Below, one piece after another: positions 51,169-59,754 of a DNA stretch of 64,000 nucleotides. The notes below the pieces were generated by a model that saw only the letters and a list, made by a program, of their open reading frames with translations, was not told the DNA's origin and did not search any database. The stretch spans positions 1-64,000 of the forward strand of contig NZ_BMWH01000004.1 of assembly GCF_014651135.1 (NCBI RefSeq), in the 5' to 3' direction. How positions within the stretch are numbered: the stretch's first letter is position 1; each line of letters starts with the position of its first letter. Made by a program: the position numbers and the translations under genes. Origin of the DNA: Streptomyces echinoruber (GTDB lineage Bacteria > Actinomycetota > Actinomycetes > Streptomycetales > Streptomycetaceae).

Positions 51169-52482
51169 ATGGGCGTCGCGGGACCCCCCGGGTCGGTGAT
51201 GGACCGGGACGAGGTGGACCGTGCGCTGGCGCGGCTCGGCGCGGAGCACGAGGCGATCGAGACCTCTCTCCTCGCCCTGCAGGACCACGCGGGCCGCCGT
51301 CTGCTGGAGGGCGCCGAGCTGACCGGCGTCACCAAGGAGCGCTGGGCGGCCACTGAGGCGGCGATCGCGCTGCTGTGGGCGTACTTCGACGCCTACTCCG
51401 ACACGCTGCGCACCGCCCGGGAGGTGCGCTCCCGCCGCCGCTGGTCCAGCCGCGAGGACCTGGCGGAGCTGACCGAGCTGCTGCGCGGCGAGTCCGTGAC
51501 CGTCGCCGGCGGCGCCGCGGCAGCGGCCGGGGCGGGGGCGCCGGCCGGCCCGGCCGCCCGCCTCAGCGAACGCTTCACCCTCGCGGAGCTGGTGGAGCGG
51601 ATGAACGAGCTGTACGCGTCGTCGCTGGACATGGTGGTCGCCGCCGACGCCGTGTGGTCGGCGCTGCCCGCCCGCGTCGACTTACTCGCCGCGGAACTGC
51701 AGCGCACCCGGCAGCTCGCGCACTCCGTGGGCGTGCGCCCCGGCGAGCACCCGGCCGGCGACGACCTGGAGCGCATCACGCGCGCGCTGACGCGGCTGCG
51801 CGAGCAGGTCGTCTCCGACCCGCTGGCCTTCTGGACCCCCGCCCGGGGCTCCTCCGCGCCGGGCGGCGGCCGGCCGGACACCACGGTCTACGACCGCGAG
51901 GCGCGGGCGCTGGAGGAGGTGCGCCGGGAGATCGACGCGGTGCTCGCCGTCCGCAAGGACGCCGAGCAGCGGATCGTGAAGCTGCGGGACGTGCTCTCGC
52001 GCGCCGACCGCACGCTGGCGGAGGCCCGCACCGCGCGCGGCGAGGTCCTGGCGAAGATCGCCGCGACGGAGGTGCCCGTGGTCAGCGGCCCGCCGACGGC
52101 GCTGCAGGAGCAGCTGACGCTGGCCGCCGAGTACCGCCGGCAGGGCCGGTGGCACCGCCTGTCCCCGCTGCTGGACCGGCTGGAGCAGCAGGCGGAGGAC
52201 GAACTGAAGCGGGCGCGCGAGCAGTTGACGGCGGTCACCGCGCCGCTGGCGGTGCGCGCCGAGCTGCGCGGCCGGCTGGACGCGTATCGGGCGAAGGTGG
52301 CCCGGCACGGCCTGGCGGAGGACCCGCTGCTGATCGAGCGGTACGACGCGGCGCGCCGCATGCTGTGGAGCGCGCCCTGCGACCTGCGGGTGGCGGAGCA
52401 GGCCGTGCTGCGCTACCAGCGGGCCGCCGCCGAGCTGCTCGGCGACACCCGGCGGGCGGGCGACCAGGGGGAGGGATCATGA
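51169..52482 (+). CDS. Coiled-coil protein of the PknG cluster, function unknown (contains a TTA codon)
   Basis: 437 residues from ATG 51169 behind GCGAGGGG. The sequence is almost wholly helical with heptad-like runs, notably ALEEVRREIDAVLAVRKDAE and RTLAEARTARGEVLAKIAA (about 245-305) and QLTLAAEYRRQGRWHRLSPL near 320. No signal peptide or membrane segment, so it is cytoplasmic. Its stop overlaps the pknG start (ATGA), so it is part of the same unit, yet it is absent from the mycobacterial pknG-glnH-glnX group as I know it. It could bridge GlnX and the kinase. A TTA leucine codon at 51682 makes its translation depend on bldA tRNA. No family recognised. Confidence 0.8.
   Translation: MGVAGPPGSVMDRDEVDRALARLGAEHEAIETSLLALQDHAGRRLLEGAELTGVTKERWAATEAAIALLWAYFDAYSDTLRTAREVRSRRRWSSREDLAELTELLRGESVTVAGGAAAAAGAGAPAGPAARLSERFTLAELVERMNELYASSLDMVVAADAVWSALPARVDLLAAELQRTRQLAHSVGVRPGEHPAGDDLERITRALTRLREQVVSDPLAFWTPARGSSAPGGGRPDTTVYDREARALEEVRREIDAVLAVRKDAEQRIVKLRDVLSRADRTLAEARTARGEVLAKIAATEVPVVSGPPTALQEQLTLAAEYRRQGRWHRLSPLLDRLEQQAEDELKRAREQLTAVTAPLAVRAELRGRLDAYRAKVARHGLAEDPLLIERYDAARRMLWSAPCDLRVAEQAVLRYQRAAAELLGDTRRAGDQGEGS
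51682..51684 (+). promoter_or_regulatory. TTA leucine codon (bldA-dependent translation)
   Basis: In-frame TTA at codon 172 of the coiled-coil gene (context RVDLLAAEL). In Streptomyces only the bldA tRNA reads UUA and it appears late in growth, so this codon usually marks developmentally controlled genes. I noticed no other in-frame TTA in the window's genes. Confidence 0.85.
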
Positions 52483-55136
52483 GTCAGGCACCGGGCGGAG
52501 CACCGGCCCAGGCACCGGGCGGGACATCGGGCGGGCCATCGGGCCGGGCGCCGGGGGAAGCACCGGGCCGCGGCCCCGCGGGCCGGGCGCCGCAGACCTG
52601 CCGGCGGCCCGGCTGCGGGGGCACGTACGAGGACGTCGGCGGCGGCCGGCTGTACTGCGACACCTGCGGGCTGGCCCCCTCCCCGGCCCCGGCGGCCTCC
52701 CCCGCGGCGGCCGCCTCCGGCGGCGGTTCGCAGCCCGGTGCCCGCGGCGGGAGCGCCTCCGGCCCGTCCTCGCAGTCGTCTCAGTCGTCTCAGTCGTCCC
52801 GGTCCTCTCGGTCGTCCCGGTCGTCGAGGTCCCGCCGGTCGGTCTCCGGCCGCCTGTCGCGCTCGGTGTCCGGCGGGTCCGGCGGGCGTTCGGTGTCCGT
52901 GCGCAGCTCCGGCTCCGCGGCCGGCCCGGCCGGCCGGGGCCGGCTCGGGGCGGGGCTGGTGGAGGTGCCGCCGATCCCGCGGCCCGACCCGCGCGCGATG
53001 GTGCTGGCCGACCCGGAGGTGCCCGAACGCAGACGGTTCTGCTCGCGTGCCGACTGCGGGGCGCCGGTGGGCCGTTCGCGCGGCGACCGGCCGGGCCGTA
53101 CGGAGGGCTTCTGCACCACGTGCGGTCACCCGTACTCGTTCGTGCCGAAGCTGCGGCCCGGTGACGTGGTGCACGGCCAGTACGAGGTGGCCGGCTGCCT
53201 CGCGCACGGCGGGCAGGGCTGGATCTACCTCGCCGTCGACCGCGCGGTCTCCGACCGCTGGGTGGTGCTCAAGGGCCTGCTCGACACCGGCGACCAGGAC
53301 GCGATGGCCGCCGCGATCTCCGAGCGGCGCTTCCTCGCGGAGATCGAGCACGCCACCATCGTGCGGATCTACAACTTCGTCGAGCACCTCGACCAGCGCA
53401 CCGGCTCCCTCGACGGCTACATCGTCATGGAGTACGTCGGCGGCAAGTCCCTGAAGGAGATAGCCAACGCGCGCCGCACGCCCGACGGCCGGCGCGACCC
53501 GCTGCCGGTGGAGCAAGCCTGCGCCTACGGCATCGAGGCCCTCGACGCGCTCGGCCACCTGCACAGCCGCAACCTGCTGTACTGCGACTTCAAGGTCGAC
53601 AACGCCCTCCAGACCGAGGACCAGCTCAAGCTGATCGACCTGGGCGCGGTGCGCCGCATGGACGACGACGAGTCCCCGGTCTACGGCACGGTCGGCTACC
53701 AGGCGCCCGAGGTCGCCGAGGCGGGCCCGTCGGTCGCGTCCGACCTGTACACGGTGGGCCGTACGCTGGCCGTGCTGACGTTCGACTTCCAGGGCTGCAC
53801 CACGGTCCACGCCGCCTCGCTGCCCGACCCCGACGGCGTCGAGATCCTCCGCCGCTACGAGTCCTTCCACCGGCTGCTGGTGCGCGCCACCGACCCCGAC
53901 CCGGCCCGCCGGTTCGCCTCCGCGCAGGAGATGCAGGAACAGCTCACCGGTGTGCTGCGGGAGGTCGTCTCCCTGCAGACGGGGCGGCCGCGGCCGGCGC
54001 TGTCGACGCTGTTCGGACCCGAGGTGCGGGTGACGGACACGGAGCTGTTCCCGCCGCTGGAGGGGGAGGTGTCGCGGCTGGGCGCGCGGGAGCGGCGCGC
54101 CCGGCGCCGCGCCCCCGCGCCGGGCGGTGCGGCGATTCCCCCGCCGGGGGCCGCCGCGGCGCCCGCGTCCGCGCGGTCCCGGCCGCTGGTGAAACCGGTC
54201 GACGCGGCCGCGGCGGCGCTCGCGCTGCCGGTGCCCCGGGTGGACCCCGCCGACCCCAACGCCGGGTTCCTGGCCGGCCTCGCGGCCCTCGCCCCGGCCG
54301 AGCTGCCGGGCGCGCTCGCGACGGTCCCGGCCCCGTCGACGGAGACCCGGCTGCGCGAGGTGCGCGCCCGCCTGGAGAACGGGGAGGCGTCCGCCGCGCT
54401 GGAGACGCTGCGCGCGCTTCAGTCGGCGGCGCCCGACGACTGGCGGGTCGTGTGGTACCGGGGCGTGGCCGCGCTGGTGACGGGCGATCACGAGGAGGCC
54501 GCCGTGTCCTTCGACGCGGTCTACGACGCCTTCCCCGGCGAGATCGCGCCCAAGCTGGCGCTCGGCCTGTGCGCGGAGGTGCTGGGCCGGCCGGACAACG
54601 CCGCCGAGTACTACCGCCTGGTGTGGTCCACCGACCCCAGTCACGTCGGCGCCGCCTTCGGCCTGGCCCGCGTCCGGCTCGCCGCCGGCGACCGGCGGGC
54701 GGCCGTGCGCACGCTGGAGTCCGTGCCGGAGTCCTCCATCCACTACACCGCCGCCCGCGTGGCGGCGGTGCGCTCCCGGCTGCGTCAACGCACCGCCGCC
54801 GCCTGCGACCCGCCGTTCCTGGACGACCTGACCGCCGCGGCCGCGCAGGTCGAGGCCCTGGACGCGTACGGTCTGGACCCGGCGCGGCGCTGGCGGCTGG
54901 CGGCGGAGGTGCTCGGCGCGGCGCTGGACTGGGTACTCTCCGGGGGCCGGGCCGCGCCGGACGGGTCGTCGCCGCCCGCCCGCCGGACACTGCTCGGCAG
55001 CGACCTGGACGAGCGGGGGCTGCGCTTCGCTCTGGAGCGCTCGTACCGCACGCTGGCCCGGCTCGCGCCCGGCGGCGAGGAGAGGATCGACCTGGTGGAA
55101 CGTGCCAACCGTTACCGCCCCCGGACGTGGGTGTAG
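52479..55136 (+). CDS. pknG: PknG-type serine/threonine kinase with rubredoxin-like and TPR domains
   Basis: 885 residues from ATG 52479, overlapping the upstream stop. Domains: an extra N-terminal zinc ribbon (CRRPGCGGTYEDVG, YCDTCG, about 42-66), a Ser/Arg linker with SQSSQSSRSSRS repeats (about 95-130), the rubredoxin-like knuckles of PknG (CSRADCG, FCTTCGHPYSF, about 190-222), the kinase (from 234), and a TPR domain from about 620. Kinase residues: CLAHGGQGWIYLAV, Lys265 (VVLKGLL), Asp370 (LYCDFKVDN, with no HRD arginine, as in PknG) and Asp387 (LIDLGAV). Soluble; mycobacterial PknG phosphorylates the FHA protein GarA to steer glutamate metabolism. Confidence 0.92.
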   Translation: MSQAPGGAPAQAPGGTSGGPSGRAPGEAPGRGPAGRAPQTCRRPGCGGTYEDVGGGRLYCDTCGLAPSPAPAASPAAAASGGGSQPGARGGSASGPSSQSSQSSQSSRSSRSSRSSRSRRSVSGRLSRSVSGGSGGRSVSVRSSGSAAGPAGRGRLGAGLVEVPPIPRPDPRAMVLADPEVPERRRFCSRADCGAPVGRSRGDRPGRTEGFCTTCGHPYSFVPKLRPGDVVHGQYEVAGCLAHGGQGWIYLAVDRAVSDRWVVLKGLLDTGDQDAMAAAISERRFLAEIEHATIVRIYNFVEHLDQRTGSLDGYIVMEYVGGKSLKEIANARRTPDGRRDPLPVEQACAYGIEALDALGHLHSRNLLYCDFKVDNALQTEDQLKLIDLGAVRRMDDDESPVYGTVGYQAPEVAEAGPSVASDLYTVGRTLAVLTFDFQGCTTVHAASLPDPDGVEILRRYESFHRLLVRATDPDPARRFASAQEMQEQLTGVLREVVSLQTGRPRPALSTLFGPEVRVTDTELFPPLEGEVSRLGARERRARRRAPAPGGAAIPPPGAAAAPASARSRPLVKPVDAAAAALALPVPRVDPADPNAGFLAGLAALAPAELPGALATVPAPSTETRLREVRARLENGEASAALETLRALQSAAPDDWRVVWYRGVAALVTGDHEEAAVSFDAVYDAFPGEIAPKLALGLCAEVLGRPDNAAEYYRLVWSTDPSHVGAAFGLARVRLAAGDRRAAVRTLESVPESSIHYTAARVAAVRSRLRQRTAAACDPPFLDDLTAAAAQVEALDAYGLDPARRWRLAAEVLGAALDWVLSGGRAAPDGSSPPARRTLLGSDLDERGLRFALERSYRTLARLAPGGEERIDLVERANRYRPRTWV

Positions 55137-55139
55137 TTG

Positions 55140-56708
55140 ATGTCGCAGATGCCCCAGCAGGCCGCCCTGTCGAGGTGCCCGAGCTGCGCGGAGCCGCTCG
55201 AGTCGGGTGACCGTTTCTGCGGCGCGTGCGGATACGACCTGTCCGCCGCGCCCGCACCGCCGCAGGACACCCCGACGCTCACCATGCACCACCCCGTGCC
55301 CGGCACCGGCGGCACGGCACCGCACCCGCCCGCGCCGGGCGGCCCCGCGGGTGCGGGCGGTGCCGCGGGCCCCGTCAGCTCCGCCGGACCCGCGGGCGCC
55401 GCCGGACAGGTGTGGCCGGCGGCGCCGCAGACGGACGGCTCGGGGGGCCGGCCCCCGGTGCACCTGCCGGCGGACCTGCCGCGCACGGACTTCGGCGACG
55501 GCTCTCCTCCCCCGCCGGACGCGCCGCGTCCCCCGGCGCCCGACGCACCGGCGGGTGACGCATCGGCAGGTGGCGTACCGATGAATGGCGCACCGGTGGA
55601 CGGCGCACCGATGAATGGCGCACCGGCCCCCGACGGCCGGCCCGCCGGGCCGCACCCCGCCGGGCCGGCGACGGACGCCTCCGGCGTGCGGTTCGACCGG
55701 CCGCCGGAGCCGGAGGAGTACCCGCTCGCGCCGCCGGACCCGCGCGTGGCCGCCGACCTCGCGGCCTGGGCCGGGGGCGCGCCCGGCGACGCGGCACAGG
55801 TGTGCGTGGCGTGCCGCGTGGGCCGGGTGGACGGGGACGGCTACTGCGAGCACTGCGGGCACGCCCAGCCGCGCGAGCGTGACCACCTGGAGCAGGAGTC
55901 CGGCCCGGTCGCCGCGGTCAGCGACCGGGGCCTGCGCCACCACCGCAACGAGGACGCGTTCGCCGTCGGCCACAGCGCGCTGCCCGACGGCAGCGCCGCC
56001 GCCGTCGCCGTCGTCTGCGACGGGGTCTCCTCGGCGACCCGCCCCGACGACGCCTCGCTCGCCGCCTCCCGCGCGGCCCTGGAGTCGCTGCTGGCCGCCC
56101 TGCCCCGGGGCACGCATCCGCAGCAGGCCCTGCACGAGGCGATCGTCGCCGCCGCGCACGCCGTCAACTCCCTCGCCGACGAGCCCGCCACGGCCCGCGA
56201 GCACGCCCCGCACCAGAACGCGCCGGCCTGCACCCTGGTCGCCGCGGTCGTCACCCCGAGCCTGCTGGTGGTGGGCTGGGTCGGCGACAGCCGCGCCTAC
56301 TGGGTGCCCGCCGACCGCACCGCGCCGCCGGCCCGGCTCACCGAGGACGACTCCTGGGCCGCGCAGATGGTCGCCGCCGGGCTGATGAACGAGGCCGAGG
56401 CCTACGCCGACGAGCGCGCCCACGCCATCACCGGCTGGCTCGGCGCCGACGCCTACGAGCTGGAGCCGCACACCGCCGCCTACAAGCCGGACCGGCCGGG
56501 CGTGGTGGTGGTGTGCACCGACGGGCTGTGGAACTACGCGGAGGCGGCCGAGGAGATGGCCGAGGCCGTGCCGCCCGACGCCGCCGTGCGGCCCCTGCAC
56601 GCCGCCCGGGTGCTGGTCGGCCACGCCCTGGACGGCGGCGGCCACGACAACGTAACAGTGGCCGTCCTGCCGTTCCCCGCTCCGCCGCCGGGGGCAGGAT
56701 CCGCCTGA
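55140..56708 (+). CDS. PP2C protein phosphatase with two N-terminal zinc ribbons
   Basis: 522 residues from ATG 55140, four bases after the kinase stop and without its own ribosome site, so probably coupled. Zinc ribbon 1 is CPSCAEPLESGDRFCGACG (13-31) and ribbon 2 CVACRVGRVDGDGYCEHCG (222-240); between them is a long Pro/Ala linker. The PP2C domain from 260 contains DRGLRHHRNEDAF, VCDGVSSA, GWVGDSRAYW, CTDGLWNYA and GGHDNVTVAV, a full metal site. It would remove phosphate placed by the adjacent kinase. The MNGAPVDGAPMNGAP segment near 144 derives from a DNA repeat. Confidence 0.92.
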   Translation: MSQMPQQAALSRCPSCAEPLESGDRFCGACGYDLSAAPAPPQDTPTLTMHHPVPGTGGTAPHPPAPGGPAGAGGAAGPVSSAGPAGAAGQVWPAAPQTDGSGGRPPVHLPADLPRTDFGDGSPPPPDAPRPPAPDAPAGDASAGGVPMNGAPVDGAPMNGAPAPDGRPAGPHPAGPATDASGVRFDRPPEPEEYPLAPPDPRVAADLAAWAGGAPGDAAQVCVACRVGRVDGDGYCEHCGHAQPRERDHLEQESGPVAAVSDRGLRHHRNEDAFAVGHSALPDGSAAAVAVVCDGVSSATRPDDASLAASRAALESLLAALPRGTHPQQALHEAIVAAAHAVNSLADEPATAREHAPHQNAPACTLVAAVVTPSLLVVGWVGDSRAYWVPADRTAPPARLTEDDSWAAQMVAAGLMNEAEAYADERAHAITGWLGADAYELEPHTAAYKPDRPGVVVVCTDGLWNYAEAAEEMAEAVPPDAAVRPLHAARVLVGHALDGGGHDNVTVAVLPFPAPPPGAGSA

Positions 56709-56859
56709 GGACGGGTGCGGGGCGTATCACGGGGCGCGCCGGAGCATCACCCTCACGGGGAAGCACCACGGGGAAGCGGCGCCGGACCGGAGGGGACCGG
56801 TCCGGCGCACCGACATCGCCCCTGGCACGGCGCGGGGGGCACGAGGGGGATCCGAAGGC

Positions 56860-58206
56860 ATGGCCAATTTCTCGAAGTCGAACGTGCCGCAGTTCTCGGT
56901 GGACGTGTACCAGAACGAGTTCCTGCCGGAGGGCGGCCGCACAGTCGACGCCATCGTCACGGTGACCGCGACCGGCGGCGGCACGACCGGGAGCGCGGTC
57001 ACCACGCCCCGCCTCCACGCGCCCGGCCGGGCCCCCTCCGCCGCCGTGGTGATCATGGTCGACTGCTCGGGTTCGATGGACTACCCGCCGGCGAAGATGC
57101 GCCACGCGCGCGAGGCCACGGCCGCCGCAATCGACGTGCTGCGCGACGGCGTGCGGTTCGCGGTGGTCGCCGGCACCCACCAGGCGCAGGAGGTCTACCC
57201 GGGCAACGGGCGGCTGGCCGTCGCCGGCCCCGTCACCCGGGACCAGGCCAAGCAGGCGCTGCGCCGGCTGGGCGCGGGCGGCGGCACCGCCATCGGCACC
57301 TGGCTGCGGCTCGCCGACCGCCTGCTGTCCTCGTCGGACGCGGACATCCGGCACGGCATCCTGCTCACCGACGGCCGCAACGAGCACGAGTCGCCCGAGG
57401 ACCTGCGGGCCACCCTGGAGACCTGCGCGGGGCGGTTCACCTGTGATGCGCGCGGCGTGGGCACCGACTGGGAGGTGAAAGAGGTCACAGGGATCGCCTC
57501 CGCCCTGCTCGGCACCGCCGACATCGTCGCCGACCCGGCCGGCCTGGCCGCCGACTTCACCCGGATGATGGAGACGGCGATGGGCAAGGAAGTCGCAGAC
57601 GTCTCCCTGCGGCTGTGGACCCCGGTCGGCGCGACCGTCCGGTTCGTCAAGCAGGTCGCGCCCGCCGTCGAGGACCTCACCGGCCGGCGCACCGAGGCGG
57701 GCCCCCGCTTCGGGGACTACCCCACCGGTTCCTGGGGCGACGAGTCCCGCGACTACCACGTCCGCATCGAGGTGCCGCCCGCCTCCGTCGGCCTGGACAT
57801 GCTCGCCGCCCGCGTCCGTCTGGTCGTTCCGCAGCCTGACGGCGGCGTCCGGGACCTGGGCGCGCAGGGCCTGATCAAGGCCGTGGGGACGGACGACGTG
57901 GCCGCCTCCACCGCGATCAACCCCCAGGTCGCCCACTACACGGGCCAGGCGGAACTCGCCCAGGTCGTACAGCAAGGGCTCGATCTTCGCAAAGCGGGAG
58001 ACATCGACGGAGCGACGGCCAAACTGGGCCGGGCCGTCCAGCTCGCCCACGCCTCCGGGCACGCGGACACTGCGAAACTCCTTGCGAAGGTGGTGGACGT
58101 CGTGGACGCCGCGGCAGGTACTGTGCGACTGAAAGCGAAGGTCGAGGAGGCCGACGAGATGACACTCGAGACTCGGTCGACCAAGACTGTTCGTGTAAAG
58201 AAGTGA
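56860..58206 (+). CDS. von Willebrand factor type A domain protein
   Basis: 448 residues from ATG 56860 behind GAGGGGGATCCGAAGG. The MIDAS metal site DCSGSMD begins at Asp68, with the threonine loop GTAIGTWL and a later Asp (LLTDGRNEHESP), so metal-dependent ligand binding is likely. After the VWA fold (about 60-240) comes a beta-rich domain and a helical C-terminus (LDLRKAGDIDGATAKLGRAV) resembling a TPR-like hairpin. No signal peptide. VWA-PP2C-kinase combinations are reported as a recurring bacterial stress-signalling set (TerY-type triads); this one sits in that position but the partner is unknown. Confidence 0.88.
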   Translation: MANFSKSNVPQFSVDVYQNEFLPEGGRTVDAIVTVTATGGGTTGSAVTTPRLHAPGRAPSAAVVIMVDCSGSMDYPPAKMRHAREATAAAIDVLRDGVRFAVVAGTHQAQEVYPGNGRLAVAGPVTRDQAKQALRRLGAGGGTAIGTWLRLADRLLSSSDADIRHGILLTDGRNEHESPEDLRATLETCAGRFTCDARGVGTDWEVKEVTGIASALLGTADIVADPAGLAADFTRMMETAMGKEVADVSLRLWTPVGATVRFVKQVAPAVEDLTGRRTEAGPRFGDYPTGSWGDESRDYHVRIEVPPASVGLDMLAARVRLVVPQPDGGVRDLGAQGLIKAVGTDDVAASTAINPQVAHYTGQAELAQVVQQGLDLRKAGDIDGATAKLGRAVQLAHASGHADTAKLLAKVVDVVDAAAGTVRLKAKVEEADEMTLETRSTKTVRVKK

Positions 58207-58299
58207 CGTGGCAACCGCCAGGGAATGAGCGAGCCTGACCCCCTTGGGGTTGGAGAAATCCGGTCGGAAGGACCGGAAAGGAGAGGGGGAAGCGCCGAC

Positions 58300-59727
58300 A
58301 TGCCGACCTGCCCGAACGGACACCAGTCGGGTTCCGACGACTGGTGCGAGGTCTGCGGTCACCGCATGGCCGGTGCCGTGCCTCCGCCTCCGCCGCCTCC
58401 GGCCGGCGGATACGGCTTCCCGCCCGCGCCGGGCGCGGGCGGCGGATACGGCGGCGGTCCCGGCACCCAGGCCGGCGGCCCGCCCGACGGCCGGCCGGGT
58501 GGCCGCCCGCACCCGTCCGCCGCGCCGGACCCGGAGCCGGAACTGTGCCCGCAGTGCCGCACCCCGCGCGAGGGCGGTGCCCCGTTCTGCGAGGAGTGCC
58601 GCTGGAACTTCCTGACCAACACGGCCACCTCGTACACCCCGGCCGCCCCGCCGCCGGCCCCCGGCCCGCGCTTCCCGCAGCCGCCCGGCCCGTCCTACGG
58701 CGGCGCCGAGGCGTACGAGTACCGGGGTTCGCGCCCGTCGCAGGTGAACCGGCCCGCCGAGCCCATACCGCCGAGCCCGCCCTACGGCGACGGGCCCGCC
58801 GGGCCCACGGGCTCCTCCGGCTTCGGCGGGGAGGGTCCCTCCTCCGGCTTCGGCGGGGAGGGTCCGCGCCCGTTCTCGCCGCCGCCCGGCCCGAACGCCC
58901 CGTCCTCCGGCTCCGGCCCATTCGGCCCCGGCAGCGCCGGTGGTCCGGGCGGGCCCGGCGCGCCCGGTGGGCAGGGAGGTCCCGGTGGGCAGGGAGGCCC
59001 GGGCGGTCCCGGGGGCGCCGCGCAGGCCTACCAGCGCTCCGGCCCGCCGGCGCCGCCCGCGTTCCCGCAGGAGACCGACCGCCCGCAGCCCGGCGGCGGG
59101 TCCTCCTACGGCGGTGATGACGACTGGGTGCTCTCCCCGCCGTCGGCTCCCGGCCCGGCCTCCCCGCATCCCGCGGGCCCCGGCGGCCACGCGGGACCGG
59201 GCGGGCCCGGCGGACCGGGCGGGCCGGGAGGTCCCGGCGGGGGCTACGGCTACCCGCAGCCCGGCACCGGCCACGCCCCGCCGCCGCCCGGCCCCGCGCA
59301 GCCGCAGCAGCCGGCCGTGTGGACCGCCACCATCGCGCCGGACCGCGAGTACTTCCTGTCGATGATGCAGCGCTCCGGCCCCGAGGCGGCGGGCCTGAAC
59401 CTGCCCGCGTACTCGCCCGAGCAGCAGCGCACCCTCACCGGCAACCAGGTCACCATCGGCCGCCGCCGTCACTCCACCGGTGACACCCCCGACATCGACC
59501 TGTCGGTGCCGCCGGAGGACCCGGGCGTCTCCCACCAGCACGCAGTGCTGGTGCAGCAGCCCGACGGAAGCTGGGCCGTCGTCGACCAGAACTCGACCAA
59601 CGGCACCACCGTCAACGGCTCCGAGGAGCCCATCCAGCCCTTCGTGCCGGTCCCGCTGCAGGACGGCGACCGGGTCCACGTGGGCGCCTGGACGACGATC
59701 ACCATCCGCCGCCGGCCGCCGCAGTAG
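58300..59727 (+). CDS. FHA-domain protein with two zinc ribbons and a long Pro/Gly linker
   Basis: 475 residues from ATG 58300, chosen over in-frame ATG 58225 because GGAGAGGGGG lies upstream of it and MPTCPNGHQ is the conserved start. Zinc ribbon 1 is C4-x3-H8 ... C16-x2-C19 (CPNGHQSGSDDWCEVCG), ribbon 2 CPQCRTPREGGAPFCEEC near 83-100. A linker of some 250 Gly/Pro residues (repeats such as GGPGGPGGPGG) precedes the FHA domain at 384-470: VTIGRRRHSTGDTPDIDL, DPGVSHQHAVLV, DQNSTNGTTVNG. Arg and Ser/His of the phosphothreonine pocket are present. It likely reads kinase-modified targets. Confidence 0.92.
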   Translation: MPTCPNGHQSGSDDWCEVCGHRMAGAVPPPPPPPAGGYGFPPAPGAGGGYGGGPGTQAGGPPDGRPGGRPHPSAAPDPEPELCPQCRTPREGGAPFCEECRWNFLTNTATSYTPAAPPPAPGPRFPQPPGPSYGGAEAYEYRGSRPSQVNRPAEPIPPSPPYGDGPAGPTGSSGFGGEGPSSGFGGEGPRPFSPPPGPNAPSSGSGPFGPGSAGGPGGPGAPGGQGGPGGQGGPGGPGGAAQAYQRSGPPAPPAFPQETDRPQPGGGSSYGGDDDWVLSPPSAPGPASPHPAGPGGHAGPGGPGGPGGPGGPGGGYGYPQPGTGHAPPPPGPAQPQQPAVWTATIAPDREYFLSMMQRSGPEAAGLNLPAYSPEQQRTLTGNQVTIGRRRHSTGDTPDIDLSVPPEDPGVSHQHAVLVQQPDGSWAVVDQNSTNGTTVNGSEEPIQPFVPVPLQDGDRVHVGAWTTITIRRRPPQ

Positions 59728-59754
59728 CGCCTCGGCGGGCCGTACGCCCGGTCC

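Noticed and set aside
51375..52478. PknG translated from 51375
   Set aside because: The open frame upstream of 52479 is a shadow of the coiled-coil gene; the ATG at 52479 overlaps its stop and fits the kinase N-terminus.
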